A stretch of DNA of 24,197 nt from a virus. Within the stretch, counting starts at the first letter, position 1, and each line of letters opens with the position of its first letter. Below the pieces are notes generated by a model, which made no database searches, had not been told where the DNA came from, and worked only from the letters and a program-made list of their open reading frames with translations. A program made the position numbers and the translations under genes. Positions 1-7,600 of the stretch are shown in pieces. The DNA lies in the IMG/VR virus record IMGVR_UViG_3300043469_000056, positions 1-24,197 of that record; one strand, given 5' to 3'.

Positions 1-720
1 CATTTCAACATCACCATTAGAAAGTTTTCTGTGTGACCAAAGACCTTCACCCATAATAGTAAAAGCACGATTACGAACTTCTGTCTCTGACATTTCAAGA
101 CTGATGATTAGCGGTGTCTTGCCCTGCTTCCAAGCCTGTACAGCAAAGTAAAGAGCAAGCCATGACTTTCCAATACCTGGATAAGCAAGGAACACCCCTA
201 GTTGTCCTGGCATAATTCCAGAAGGTAGGTAGTTATCAAATCCTGGAAGTCCAGTCTTAATACCAATATGTCCAAGTGCCTGTTGCTTTTTTAGATTTTC
301 AAAGTATGCAATAGCAGAATCAATATCTGTAGCATCAATATCACGAATAGAGGATGTATTCTTCTTTAACTCTGAAGTCTTAGTAATAAGTTCTTCTAGT
401 GCCTTAGATCCTTCACCCTGTTGGATTTCAGATGCAGCGTTACGGATTATATCTTTAAGACTGTCGTTTAGATATTCTACTTGTAATTCATCTAGGTGAT
501 GCTTTGTTGCTCCTATACCCTCGGCTGGTACGAAGTCTCTAAACTTCTCTACAACCAAAGATGTTGGTGGAACTGTGCCATTTGCCTCAGAATAATTTCT
601 GATAAAGTTCCACACATCATTATGTGTTCTTAGTAAATTATCTACATTTGCTTGTAAAAGAACATGAACCTGTTTATCGGTTAAAACAGCAGTGATTAGT
701 TTTGCCTCTGTATTATTCAC
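1..720 (-). CDS. DnaB-like replicative DNA helicase, N-terminal 240 residues (3' end outside window)
   Basis: The frame is open from a GTG at 720 to the left edge, so the C-terminal part is missing. Seen: an N-terminal helical region, then a RecA-like fold beginning near residue 150 (IKTGLPGFDNYL). A Walker A motif AYPGIGKS lies at residues 179-186, followed by LIISLEMSETEVRNRA at about 204-219, the Walker B region typical of DnaB-family hexameric helicases. Known for the family: ATP-driven 5'-3' unwinding at the replication fork. Walker A comes about 50 residues earlier than in E. coli DnaB, so the N-terminal domain is short or divergent. The GTG start is favoured because AAAGGAG sits seven bases upstream. 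It overlaps the preceding stop codon by 8 bases, which suggests translational coupling with the 102-residue gene. A DnaB/RadA-like ATPase of another role is possible but less likely. Confidence 0.9.
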   Translation of the reverse strand, partial: MNNTEAKLITAVLTDKQVHVLLQANVDNLLRTHNDVWNFIRNYSEANGTVPPTSLVVEKFRDFVPAEGIGATKHHLDELQVEYLNDSLKDIIRNAASEIQQGEGSKALEELITKTSELKKNTSSIRDIDATDIDSAIAYFENLKKQQALGHIGIKTGLPGFDNYLPSGIMPGQLGVFLAYPGIGKSWLALYFAVQAWKQGKTPLIISLEMSETEVRNRAFTIMGEGLWSHRKLSNGDVEM

Positions 721-1021
721 TCAACCACTCCTTTGCTCTTGCCCTACGCTCTATTCGCTCTTTATCGTCTTGTTCTTTATCAAGTTTACCATTAAGAATT
801 TTTTCTGCATTGTATGCAAAGAAGTTCCAAGTTGGATCCTGTGCAATACCAAAGTAATATTCAAGTAAGTCATAGCAGGCAGAAATTCCATAGGATTCAA
901 CAAGGGCATCGGATGCCCACTGCTCAACGTTTAAGTTGATATTAGACTTTTTCTCATATCTCTGCAAGTAAAGTTTGTTGTAGCGACTGAGCAAAGCCAT
1001 TCGGTCTTTGCGTTCAGCCAC
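713..1021 (-). CDS. Small charged protein upstream of the helicase; possible helicase loader
   Basis: This 102-residue protein has no signal peptide or membrane segment. The centre (about residues 32-62, including QWASDALVESYG and LLEYYFGIAQDPTWNFFAYNA) looks helical and aromatic-rich. The last 25 residues are a highly charged helix (KEQDDKERIERRARAKEWL). Translation starts at GTG one base after the previous stop, without a strong Shine-Dalgarno; an in-frame ATG lies at codon 8. The stop is overlapped by the helicase start, so the two proteins are probably made together. I do not recognise a named family with certainty. By size, charge and position directly before dnaB, a helicase loader or partner is a reasonable guess (compare the small loaders of other phages), but that is inference from context only. 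Confidence 0.75.
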   Translation of the reverse strand: MAERKDRMALLSRYNKLYLQRYEKKSNINLNVEQWASDALVESYGISACYDLLEYYFGIAQDPTWNFFAYNAEKILNGKLDKEQDDKERIERRARAKEWLSE

Positions 1022-1022
1022 T

Positions 1023-1268
1023 CTACTCTGCTACGATTTCGGCTTTTGCTTCGTTTACTTTTTCGATTACTTTGTTTTCAACAAATGCGTAGATTCGATC
1101 CATAGCCTCATTTGTTGTCTCGCCTTCACGAGTGTAATCAACAACACCAAGATCAACTCTTAGTGATTGAAAGTTACCCAGGTTAAGCGTGTATCCAAGT
1201 GTTGCAGATACTTTTGTGTTTTGTCTTTCAATAACGTTTTCTGTAATTTCTTCCACCATTGCCTCCAT
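1023..1268 (-). CDS. Conserved-looking 81-residue phage protein of unknown function
   Basis: A short soluble protein. Residues 19-45 hold a beta-rich segment (KVSATLGYTLNLGNFQSLRV, then DLGVVDYTREGE), followed by a helix to the end (AMDRIYAFVENKVIEKVNEAKAEI). I recall similar small proteins next to replication genes in other phages but cannot name a function. The start is ambiguous. The ATG at 1268 overlaps the previous stop as TAATG. A GGAGG lies just inside, too close to the ATG at 1259, but ideally spaced (CAATG between) for a GTG at 1256, which would give a protein four residues shorter. The gene lies between a DNA-binding regulator and the helicase pair, which fits a role in DNA metabolism, but that is inference. 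Confidence 0.75.
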   Translation of the reverse strand: MEAMVEEITENVIERQNTKVSATLGYTLNLGNFQSLRVDLGVVDYTREGETTNEAMDRIYAFVENKVIEKVNEAKAEIVAE

Positions 1269-1813
1269 TAATTAATGCTCTCATTCCAAATTGGAATAAA
1301 TCTTCCATCTTCAGTTCTTGTATAAACCAGTATACCATCGCCAGTTCTTCGTGTCAACTCTTGACTCGTAGGAGTCATATTGTTTGTTATTAAATTATCT
1401 TTTCTTGGTCTTCCAATATGTATACTTGCAAGTATATCACGTATCTCTTTTAGTTGCGATTCAGAGTAGTATGCTCTTACTTGCCAATGACGTACCCCGT
1501 TTAGTTGAGAACCCATTGGTGGAGGAATGACTCCTCGTTTAATTAATAATGGAAAATATTTTCTGTGCCTATTGACAAGTTTAGCAGTTTCTGTTACAGT
1601 GTAAGCCTTTTGTCTATTTTTTCTAAAGTCAGCACGAAAACATGTTTCTAGTCTATCTTTTGTTATGTTATAAACAGAAACCATACCAGTTGATCTTGAA
1701 CTATGATGCAGTCTAACTAAATCGCCATTAAGGAACCAAATATTTTTGTTTCCAGAAATTACAGGCTGACTATTGTAGTCTTTGCTCTCAAGTTTTCTTG
1801 GTTTAAAATCCAT
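1268..1813 (-). CDS. MerR-like helix-turn-helix DNA-binding protein with an AT-hook-like motif
   Basis: A 181-residue protein. Residues 70-98 (YTVTETAKLVNRHRKYFPLL, then IKRGVIPPP) have the pattern of a MerR/excisionase-type winged helix: a helix-turn-helix that begins with a 'T(V)xExAxLV' strand-helix and ends in a wing before a short helical region (SESQLKEIRDILASIHI). GRPRKDN at 134-140 resembles an AT-hook and could grip the minor groove of AT-rich DNA. The N-terminal 60 residues (including FLNGDLVRLHHSSRSTGMV) form a separate beta-rich domain. The start at 1813 is set by a strong AAGGAGGG six bases upstream. The first 55 bases overlap the end of the zinc-ribbon gene. It is likely a transcription regulator at the boundary between structural and replication genes. 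An excisionase or a replication-initiation DNA binder are alternatives. Confidence 0.8.
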   Translation of the reverse strand: MDFKPRKLESKDYNSQPVISGNKNIWFLNGDLVRLHHSSRSTGMVSVYNITKDRLETCFRADFRKNRQKAYTVTETAKLVNRHRKYFPLLIKRGVIPPPMGSQLNGVRHWQVRAYYSESQLKEIRDILASIHIGRPRKDNLITNNMTPTSQELTRRTGDGILVYTRTEDGRFIPIWNESIN

Positions 1814-1947
1814 CTACCCTCCTTGCTATCTGAAGGTGGATGAAAGAATTTTCTTGAACCACAACAGATGCAATAAGTTTCAATATGTATTTGGCTAGAA
1901 TATTGTCTGTCAACAAACATTCTGCCATTGCATTTCCCACAATGCAT
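1759..1947 (-). CDS. Small zinc-ribbon protein (62 residues)
   Basis: Two cysteine knuckles are visible: CGKC at residues 3-6 and CICC at residues 26-29. Their spacing is that of a minimal zinc ribbon, which would bind one Zn ion and often contacts nucleic acid or protein. The rest is polar with a basic tail. The ATG at 1947 is preferred because AAAGGGGA lies upstream with eight-base spacing, and it starts 13 bases after the previous stop. A TTG at 1977 would add ten residues but overlaps the preceding gene and has no better site. The 3' end overlaps the helix-turn-helix gene by 55 bases, so both frames are used there. Role unknown; a regulatory partner of the next gene is an inference from position. 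Confidence 0.7.
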   Translation of the reverse strand: MHCGKCNGRMFVDRQYSSQIHIETYCICCGSRKFFHPPSDSKEGRWILNQENLRAKTTIVSL

Positions 1948-1960
1948 TACCCAGTCCCCT

Positions 1961-2404
1961 TTAGTTTGGTATACCAATAATAATAAGGTGGACTGCTAGA
2001 GAAAGATCTCCAGATGCACCAAATCTTACAATGCCTTCTACTCTTGAAGTTGTTACACTCTTTAAAATAACATTAACGTTTTGACCCGCTGGAGTATTTC
2101 CAATATTTACCGCCGTTGCGGACGCAATTGGAGCATACTTAAAATCTGAAGGAAAATCATACGCAAATGTTTTTTCATTTCCAGCACTTACTGTAGAGTT
2201 ATTTGCAACCTCTACATAGCCACCAACAACTCTTGCTTCAGATGTTTTTATGCTCTGCTTTCCAGCAGAAATAGTATCAACTGTTGTATAGTTATAGGTT
2301 GCTGATGAAACCTGTGTAGATAAATCATTAACAGTATCAACTAATTGATAAATGTATGTTAAATCTAGAGGTTGTCCTCGTTCTGGTAGCGGTACTTTAG
2401 CCAT
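1961..2404 (-). CDS. Minor structural / fibre-associated protein, 147 residues
   Basis: It begins MAKVPLPERGQPLDLTYIYQ, an N-terminal segment that I associate with small virion structural proteins of tailed phages. A helix follows (about residues 17-33), then a beta-rich C-terminal half (about 70-147) with a repeating hydrophobic pattern ending AVHLIIIGIPN. This resembles the compact beta domains at fibre tips. It is the last gene of the tail-tip and fibre cluster. The ATG has GGAGAG six bases upstream. The 18-base gap before it carries a candidate extended -10 element, so this gene may also head its own transcript. Likely an adhesin or fibre accessory; no enzymatic motif is visible. Confidence 0.7.
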   Translation of the reverse strand: MAKVPLPERGQPLDLTYIYQLVDTVNDLSTQVSSATYNYTTVDTISAGKQSIKTSEARVVGGYVEVANNSTVSAGNEKTFAYDFPSDFKYAPIASATAVNIGNTPAGQNVNVILKSVTTSRVEGIVRFGASGDLSLAVHLIIIGIPN

Positions 2405-2413
2405 TATCTCTCC

Positions 2414-2422
2414 ATTATATCA
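2414..2422 (-). promoter_or_regulatory. Candidate extended -10 promoter element before the 147-residue gene
   Basis: On the minus strand this reads TGATATAAT, a TGn plus a perfect TATAAT. It lies in the short gap directly after the stop codon of the 176-residue gene and 9 bases before the next ATG. No -35 hexamer is evident. The same nine bases occur at 21759-21767. In AT-rich DNA such matches can arise by chance, and here the element overlaps ribosome-binding context, so confidence is low. Confidence 0.3.
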
Positions 2423-2953
2423 TTAAACAGTCTCATTGAGAAGTCTGTACACTTTTAAAAACGGTGTTCCAGCAGCACCATCTGATCTTTGAATTGGATA
2501 TCCTGGAAGGTAAACTTCAACGCTCATTCTATTTGGTTGGCTTGGTTGAACTACACCGTTTACGGTATATGTAGATGGAACTGGAATAGACAAAGAAGTT
2601 GTTGACAATCTTTCTTTATATAACCAATCACCATTACTTCCACCTCTATCCCATCTTACCCAAAAATCATACTGAGATTCTTTTCTAATAAAATAAGTAC
2701 TTGCTCCATCTATTTTATTAATGCTAACTGAGTCCCATACAAGGCTAGCAATGCTTCCCGCTTTATTAAATGCAATAACTCCAGGAGTAAATGTATAGTC
2801 TGGCTGGATTAAATATACTGGGGACCAATGAGAAGTTCTGTTTTTATCTGATGATATAACCCTATATCTTAAGTCATATCCTTCAGTTATGCTACTAATT
2901 GGTGGCATATCTGTAAGTGGTACCTTAAATTTTTTAATTGTTTCATTAGCCAT
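2423..2953 (-). CDS. Minor tail / fibre protein with an immunoglobulin- or fibronectin III-like fold
   Basis: This 176-residue protein appears all-beta. Residues 15-50 (SSITEGYDLRYRVISSDKNR, then TSHWSPVYLI) look like the strands of a fibronectin type III domain, where 'Y.lRyRvis.d..r.S.WSp.y' is a common pattern. The middle (SASTYF-like through FWVRWDRGG) carries further strands with exposed aromatics, and the C-terminus (about 140-176) has VEVYLPGYPIQRSD. It starts at a TAATG overlap with the preceding gene. It is probably a structural spacer or adhesion protein of the tail tip that binds host surface glycans. The fold call is by eye, and no catalytic residues are visible. Confidence 0.7.
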   Translation of the reverse strand: MANETIKKFKVPLTDMPPISSITEGYDLRYRVISSDKNRTSHWSPVYLIQPDYTFTPGVIAFNKAGSIASLVWDSVSINKIDGASTYFIRKESQYDFWVRWDRGGSNGDWLYKERLSTTSLSIPVPSTYTVNGVVQPSQPNRMSVEVYLPGYPIQRSDGAAGTPFLKVYRLLNETV

Positions 2954-4104
2954 TACGTTACCCCAACAGAAAATCTAAATTCGATATAATTACTTGTATT
3001 TGGTGATTTAACAATTGTTTCTGCATCTGTATTTTTTACAACCGAATATCCAGTTAATCCATACAAAGGATTTGTTGTTGCAATATTTTCTAGTCTAAGA
3101 GCATCAAGTGCAATATAGTAGTCGTCAGAAGGTACATTTGATACGATAGCACAAGCATAAATTTTAACTACAGTAACAGCATTCCAAGTAAAACCTTGTG
3201 TCTGGTACAACTCTTGTAGTTGTGTAGATGCTACATAATATCTATTAGTAGCAAAATCATATGTTCCGCTAGTACCACTGCCATTATCTAGTTCAATTTC
3301 AAATCTAGCAAACTCATCTGGAGTTTCTGAGTCCGTTGATGCAAAGTCAACTAATATTCTAACTGTCTCTGGAACTGATGCGGAATCTCCGTCTTTGCTA
3401 ATAATAGAAAATGCAAGCCTTAGTTCATCTATCGGAGAGTTTCTACTAAAATTAACATCTGCTCCAGTTAGGTGTATGTGATTAGATCCAGCCTCAATAA
3501 CAAAGTGTCCAGCAGGAGCGCCAGTACTTGCATCAATAGTTAAGTCTGAGTCATCTCCTTGAATTAAAATAATATTATTTAAAAATCTTGCACGTTCATA
3601 TCTTTCTGGACGTGGAGATTTATAAAAAATTGAGTTATCTGCATTTGTTTGAAATACTGGATCTGCTGTTGCAATTACGTTATCATCTAATGGGTCATCA
3701 AGAGGTTCTGTAATTGTGGGAATAGATGTTGCTGCTACTGCTGTATGGTATTGCCAGTTTTCTCCCTGTGTAAATGCAAAAACAGTTTTGCTATCATAGG
3801 CACCAGCAGATGGGTTTGATCCTGCTGAGTAAAGACCAATCTCTGTAATCTCATATCTTTCTTCTGTTGGCAATTCTGCTGTAAGGACTAGTTTTTCTGT
3901 TGCACCGTCATTTACAAATCCTCTAGATGATATGGGAACACGAAACATTTCAAAGTCTAGATTTTGTTTTTCAGAGTAATCTCCGTATGGGTCTGCGGTT
4001 TCAAGTGGTTGCGCCCCACAGCCAACGGCAATGTATGAAGCGTATGCTGGAGCCTGTCCAAGCAAATACTTACCAATTATCGATTTTCCAGTGTCAGTTA
4101 TCAT
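2953..4104 (-). CDS. Tail fibre-like protein with a conserved N-terminal attachment domain
   Basis: A 383-residue protein. The N-terminal 115 residues (start MITDTGKSIIGKYLLGQ; YIAVGCGA near 24; ELPTEERYEITEIGLYSAGS at about 78-97) resemble the attachment domain of phage fibre proteins, in which an 'ITEIGLY' strand is typical. The remaining part, about residues 160-345, is a jelly-roll-like beta sandwich (HFVIEAGSNHIHLTG; DELRLAFSI; YYIALDALRLENI) that resembles carbohydrate-binding modules. It would fix to the tail tip by its N-terminus and bind a host glycan with its C-terminal domain. The ATG directly abuts the previous TAA, with GAGGCGG about ten bases upstream. Specific ligand unknown. 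Confidence 0.75.
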   Translation of the reverse strand: MITDTGKSIIGKYLLGQAPAYASYIAVGCGAQPLETADPYGDYSEKQNLDFEMFRVPISSRGFVNDGATEKLVLTAELPTEERYEITEIGLYSAGSNPSAGAYDSKTVFAFTQGENWQYHTAVAATSIPTITEPLDDPLDDNVIATADPVFQTNADNSIFYKSPRPERYERARFLNNIILIQGDDSDLTIDASTGAPAGHFVIEAGSNHIHLTGADVNFSRNSPIDELRLAFSIISKDGDSASVPETVRILVDFASTDSETPDEFARFEIELDNGSGTSGTYDFATNRYYVASTQLQELYQTQGFTWNAVTVVKIYACAIVSNVPSDDYYIALDALRLENIATTNPLYGLTGYSVVKNTDAETIVKSPNTSNYIEFRFSVGVT

Positions 4105-4608
4105 TTAAATGTCCGCCTCATATATTGTACCACTGATGGTAATTTCTAGTTCTATTTGTTCATCTTCCGCCATATTAACGGCTTCAACAACCAGTTCTCC
4201 AGTCTCTGGATCAATATAAACATGAGATCCATCTGGACCAGTTCCCTCTGTGGGAACTTTTTCATCAAACTTAATAGAAAAGTTTTGAAAGTATTTATCT
4301 GAAGTTGCTTGAAGACTAACTATATTATTAGGATTGTACTGTTGTTGAACTGCTGTTAGATTTTTAATTGGCTGATATAAAATTGTTTGTCCATTAACTG
4401 TATCATTACGAGCAATATTAATTAATTCTTGTCCACCAATATTTTCAAAGATAAGGTCTGACATTATCTCTATTGGAACAGAGTCATCATTAAATAGAAT
4501 TGTATCTATTGGGGCAGTCAATACTGGATTAATGTTGCTGCTTGATACCGCCAAGCCAATTGTTGATGGAGTAAGCGGAGTTGCTGAGATAGAATTACTG
4601 TTTGTCAT
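4105..4608 (-). CDS. Minor tail protein of unknown fold, 167 residues
   Basis: A Ser/Thr/Asn-rich N-terminus (about residues 1-30) precedes a beta-rich segment (EIMSDLIFENIGGQELINIA) and a C-terminal part rich in acidic residues that ends with a strand pair (QIELEITISGTIYEADI). There is no signal peptide, membrane segment or catalytic motif. It follows the large hub gene with a one-base gap, and its ribosome binding site GAGGTG lies in the last codons of that gene, so its translation probably depends on the hub's. Its place between hub and fibre suggests an adaptor linking the fibre to the tail tip, which is inference. I do not recognise the family. Confidence 0.65.
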   Translation of the reverse strand: MTNSNSISATPLTPSTIGLAVSSSNINPVLTAPIDTILFNDDSVPIEIMSDLIFENIGGQELINIARNDTVNGQTILYQPIKNLTAVQQQYNPNNIVSLQATSDKYFQNFSIKFDEKVPTEGTGPDGSHVYIDPETGELVVEAVNMAEDEQIELEITISGTIYEADI

Positions 4609-4609
4609 T

Positions 4610-7600
4610 TTACACCTCGCTCAAATATACTGTCATAGATGGACCAGACAAAGATCTATTGTATCCAATGTTATAAACTACAAACCTGTCTGATGCTTCT
4701 GCAACAAGGTCTAAGTCATCACTATTTTTATAATCAATTGTAACAATGTCTCCTAGTTGTAATGTTGGAATAGAAAATAGGTTAATACCAATTGATTTCT
4801 TAGGACGCATTACTTTGTTAATAATCCAACCCATTAATTCATTTGCATCATCTTGGCTTTGGATATAGGGTGTTTCAATTGAAAAATCATTCTTTCCATA
4901 GATCAATCTACTTAGTTTAATCTCATCATACTTTGCTTTTTCTACAAGAGGAGATGTTATTAGTGTGCTTCCCTGTAGTTCTGGATCTGATAGATTTCCT
5001 TGTTTCTTAAAGTATTCATCTACTGTTAATTGATAAGATGTATCTTGTGTAAATGTAATACCCTGAATTCTTAGATAGTTGCCAGTTGTTTCATCAAGAT
5101 TGAGAGCAGTGTCAGAGGCATTAAAGATTAAGAACTCTGCTCCATATGAGTCTGCTTGGAAGCCAGAAACTGTATAGCCTTTGATTCTGTTAAATGTTGG
5201 AGATAGTTGTGCGTATAGTGCGGGGTAGGAACGATCATACTTAATATCAAAGTAGGCACATTCACGCATAATAGAACCAAACTCTTCAAAATACATGTTA
5301 TATTTTGGTGGTTGTTCTGAATTTATTCCCGTAAGATATGTTCCCTGAACTAAACCACTTATCGCATATTTTCTAAATGATTCATTTGCGTCAATTTCAC
5401 TATCTCCAAATACATCAGAAAGGGTTTCTCCTACTACAGATACTGTATTTTGTGAATAGTTATTTGTTATGGCATATAGGTTTTCAAACATTACTCTGGA
5501 AGATCCTCTAACAAAAGGAGCAATATTGTTATAAACTGGTAGTGGATCTGAATCGTCAACAATCTTAATTAACTTGTTATTAATGTATAAATAGAATCTA
5601 CGCAGAGTTCCAATGTTTTGATACTCTACTGCTAAATCATATACGGTTGGCTTGTCTTCTCCAGAAAGTCTATACTGTCCAGTAAATCTACCGTCGTCAA
5701 CAATGATGCTTGTTAGACCACCCCAAAGTTTAACTGGAATAGCATTATTATTTGATGCATCTTTCTTAACTTTGTAAAAAACAACGTTATTAATGTTTAC
5801 TTCTGCTTGTCCAGTTGGATCAAGTTTTAAGTAAGACTCAACGTTTGTTTCTGTTAGGGCAACAATTTCAAAATAGTATCCGTTGTTTGTTTCTGGATTA
5901 AGCATGATTGCTAAACCACCAGAGCCACCACCTATGCTGACATTTTGATTTGTCTGTGCACTATTTACTTGGTAGTAAGATATGCTACCGATAGGTGTCT
6001 GTCCACGAGTTTCGTTGTTTTCAATCTTTCCAATAATTCTCATTCTTGCACCAAAACTTCTATATGCATTATCAAGTTGTTTGTATTGATATGACACAAA
6101 GTTAATTGGAACCTCTGTAGTTTTAAAAGATGGACCATTCATTACAAGGGCTGAAGACTGAATAGTTCCTGTCTGTGTAGACTTAAGACTATTTACATCT
6201 GTTTCTGTCAAATAACTAGTTGACATAAAATTTTTAATAATACCATTTCTTGTGGTTTGTCTTGCAAGCGTGTTGTTTACTCCAGCGGCCCCTAGTGTTG
6301 TTGCGGGTACAGAAAGATTTTGATCTAAAGTTGTTGTAAACAAGTATTGTGTTTGCATATCACAGCCACGAACGTAGGAGTTGTCTGACCAATATTGATT
6401 AATTCCAGCAGTGTGGGCAACTACTGGTGTACCAAACTGACCTCTGCCATGCTCATATACTGCTCCAGGTTGTAGTCTGTTTATTCCATCAACGGTTTCA
6501 TAGTATGGTGTTGAAAATATCCTTACTAGTCCTGTTGGATATATTTTTCCATTAAAAGGTATTGATGAAAAGTATTTTTGATACTCTTGATTACTGCTAA
6601 TCCAAACATTTCCAGTTCCAGTTATATTAAATTCCGCAGCATCATATCTTATTACTTCTCCACCAGAATAAAAGTATCCTTGATATCTTGTTAACCAATA
6701 GACGTTTTCTCCTATGTCCATAACGTTATTTATAACTATACCGTTTTGAACAACTGGCAAAGATCCTGTTAAGTCAGAATTGAGAGGCATTGCTCCAAGA
6801 ACATACTTGCCCTGCTTAGAGGCAACCTCATTAATAGTTTTAGTATTTTCTGTTCCAGCAACTTCCCATAAGAGCGCAGGCTTATAAATCCAAGTCTTAT
6901 CTCTATCAACCATATTTGCTTGTCTAATACTTCCATATGATCTTTGGATATATCTTGCGGTATAGGATATGTTTCCTCCGTTATATACCTTTTTATCTTC
7001 TGAGGCTATGCTAATTATATTTGGTAAGTTTCCAGATGTAGCATTTTCAACTACCCCCGAATCTGTCTGGTTATTAGTTCCAGATAGCACAAAGTCTGTT
7101 GGTCGCTCATCTGTATCTGGCATTAAATAGTTTTTGCTCATTACAATGAAGTTATTAAATTCATCAAAGAACATTGCACTTTGAGTTGCAACTGCTAGTT
7201 GGTTTAAAACCTCTGCAACATTTTGATCTGGTGCAACAAAAAAATATGGAATTACTGGGTCAGACTCGGTATCTAATCTTCTAAAAGAATAATTGCTAAA
7301 ACCAATATAGTCTAGCAAGGTAACAATAGCCATGCTTAAAGATGTTTCTGTCATTAAAAGTCTTGGTGCTGGCATTGATTCTAAGAAAAAATATAAGTCA
7401 CGTAAAGTAATATCAATGGTTCCAGCAGTTACATTTGCTTGTGGCATACCCTCTGAGTATAATGTCTTGATTGGAACATAGTAATCAAAGCCATCAACAT
7501 CTACTATGACTTCATAAAAGTTAAACTTAATATTTTTTCTAATATAGTCTGCAACAATACTTGTAGTATTATAAGAATTAAAGGCCTGATCGTCATCAAA

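Noticed and set aside
3927-4136. Plus-strand frame opposite the fibre gene
   Set aside because: It covers the strongly gene-like N-terminal fibre domain on the other strand and shows no ribosome site or domain pattern.
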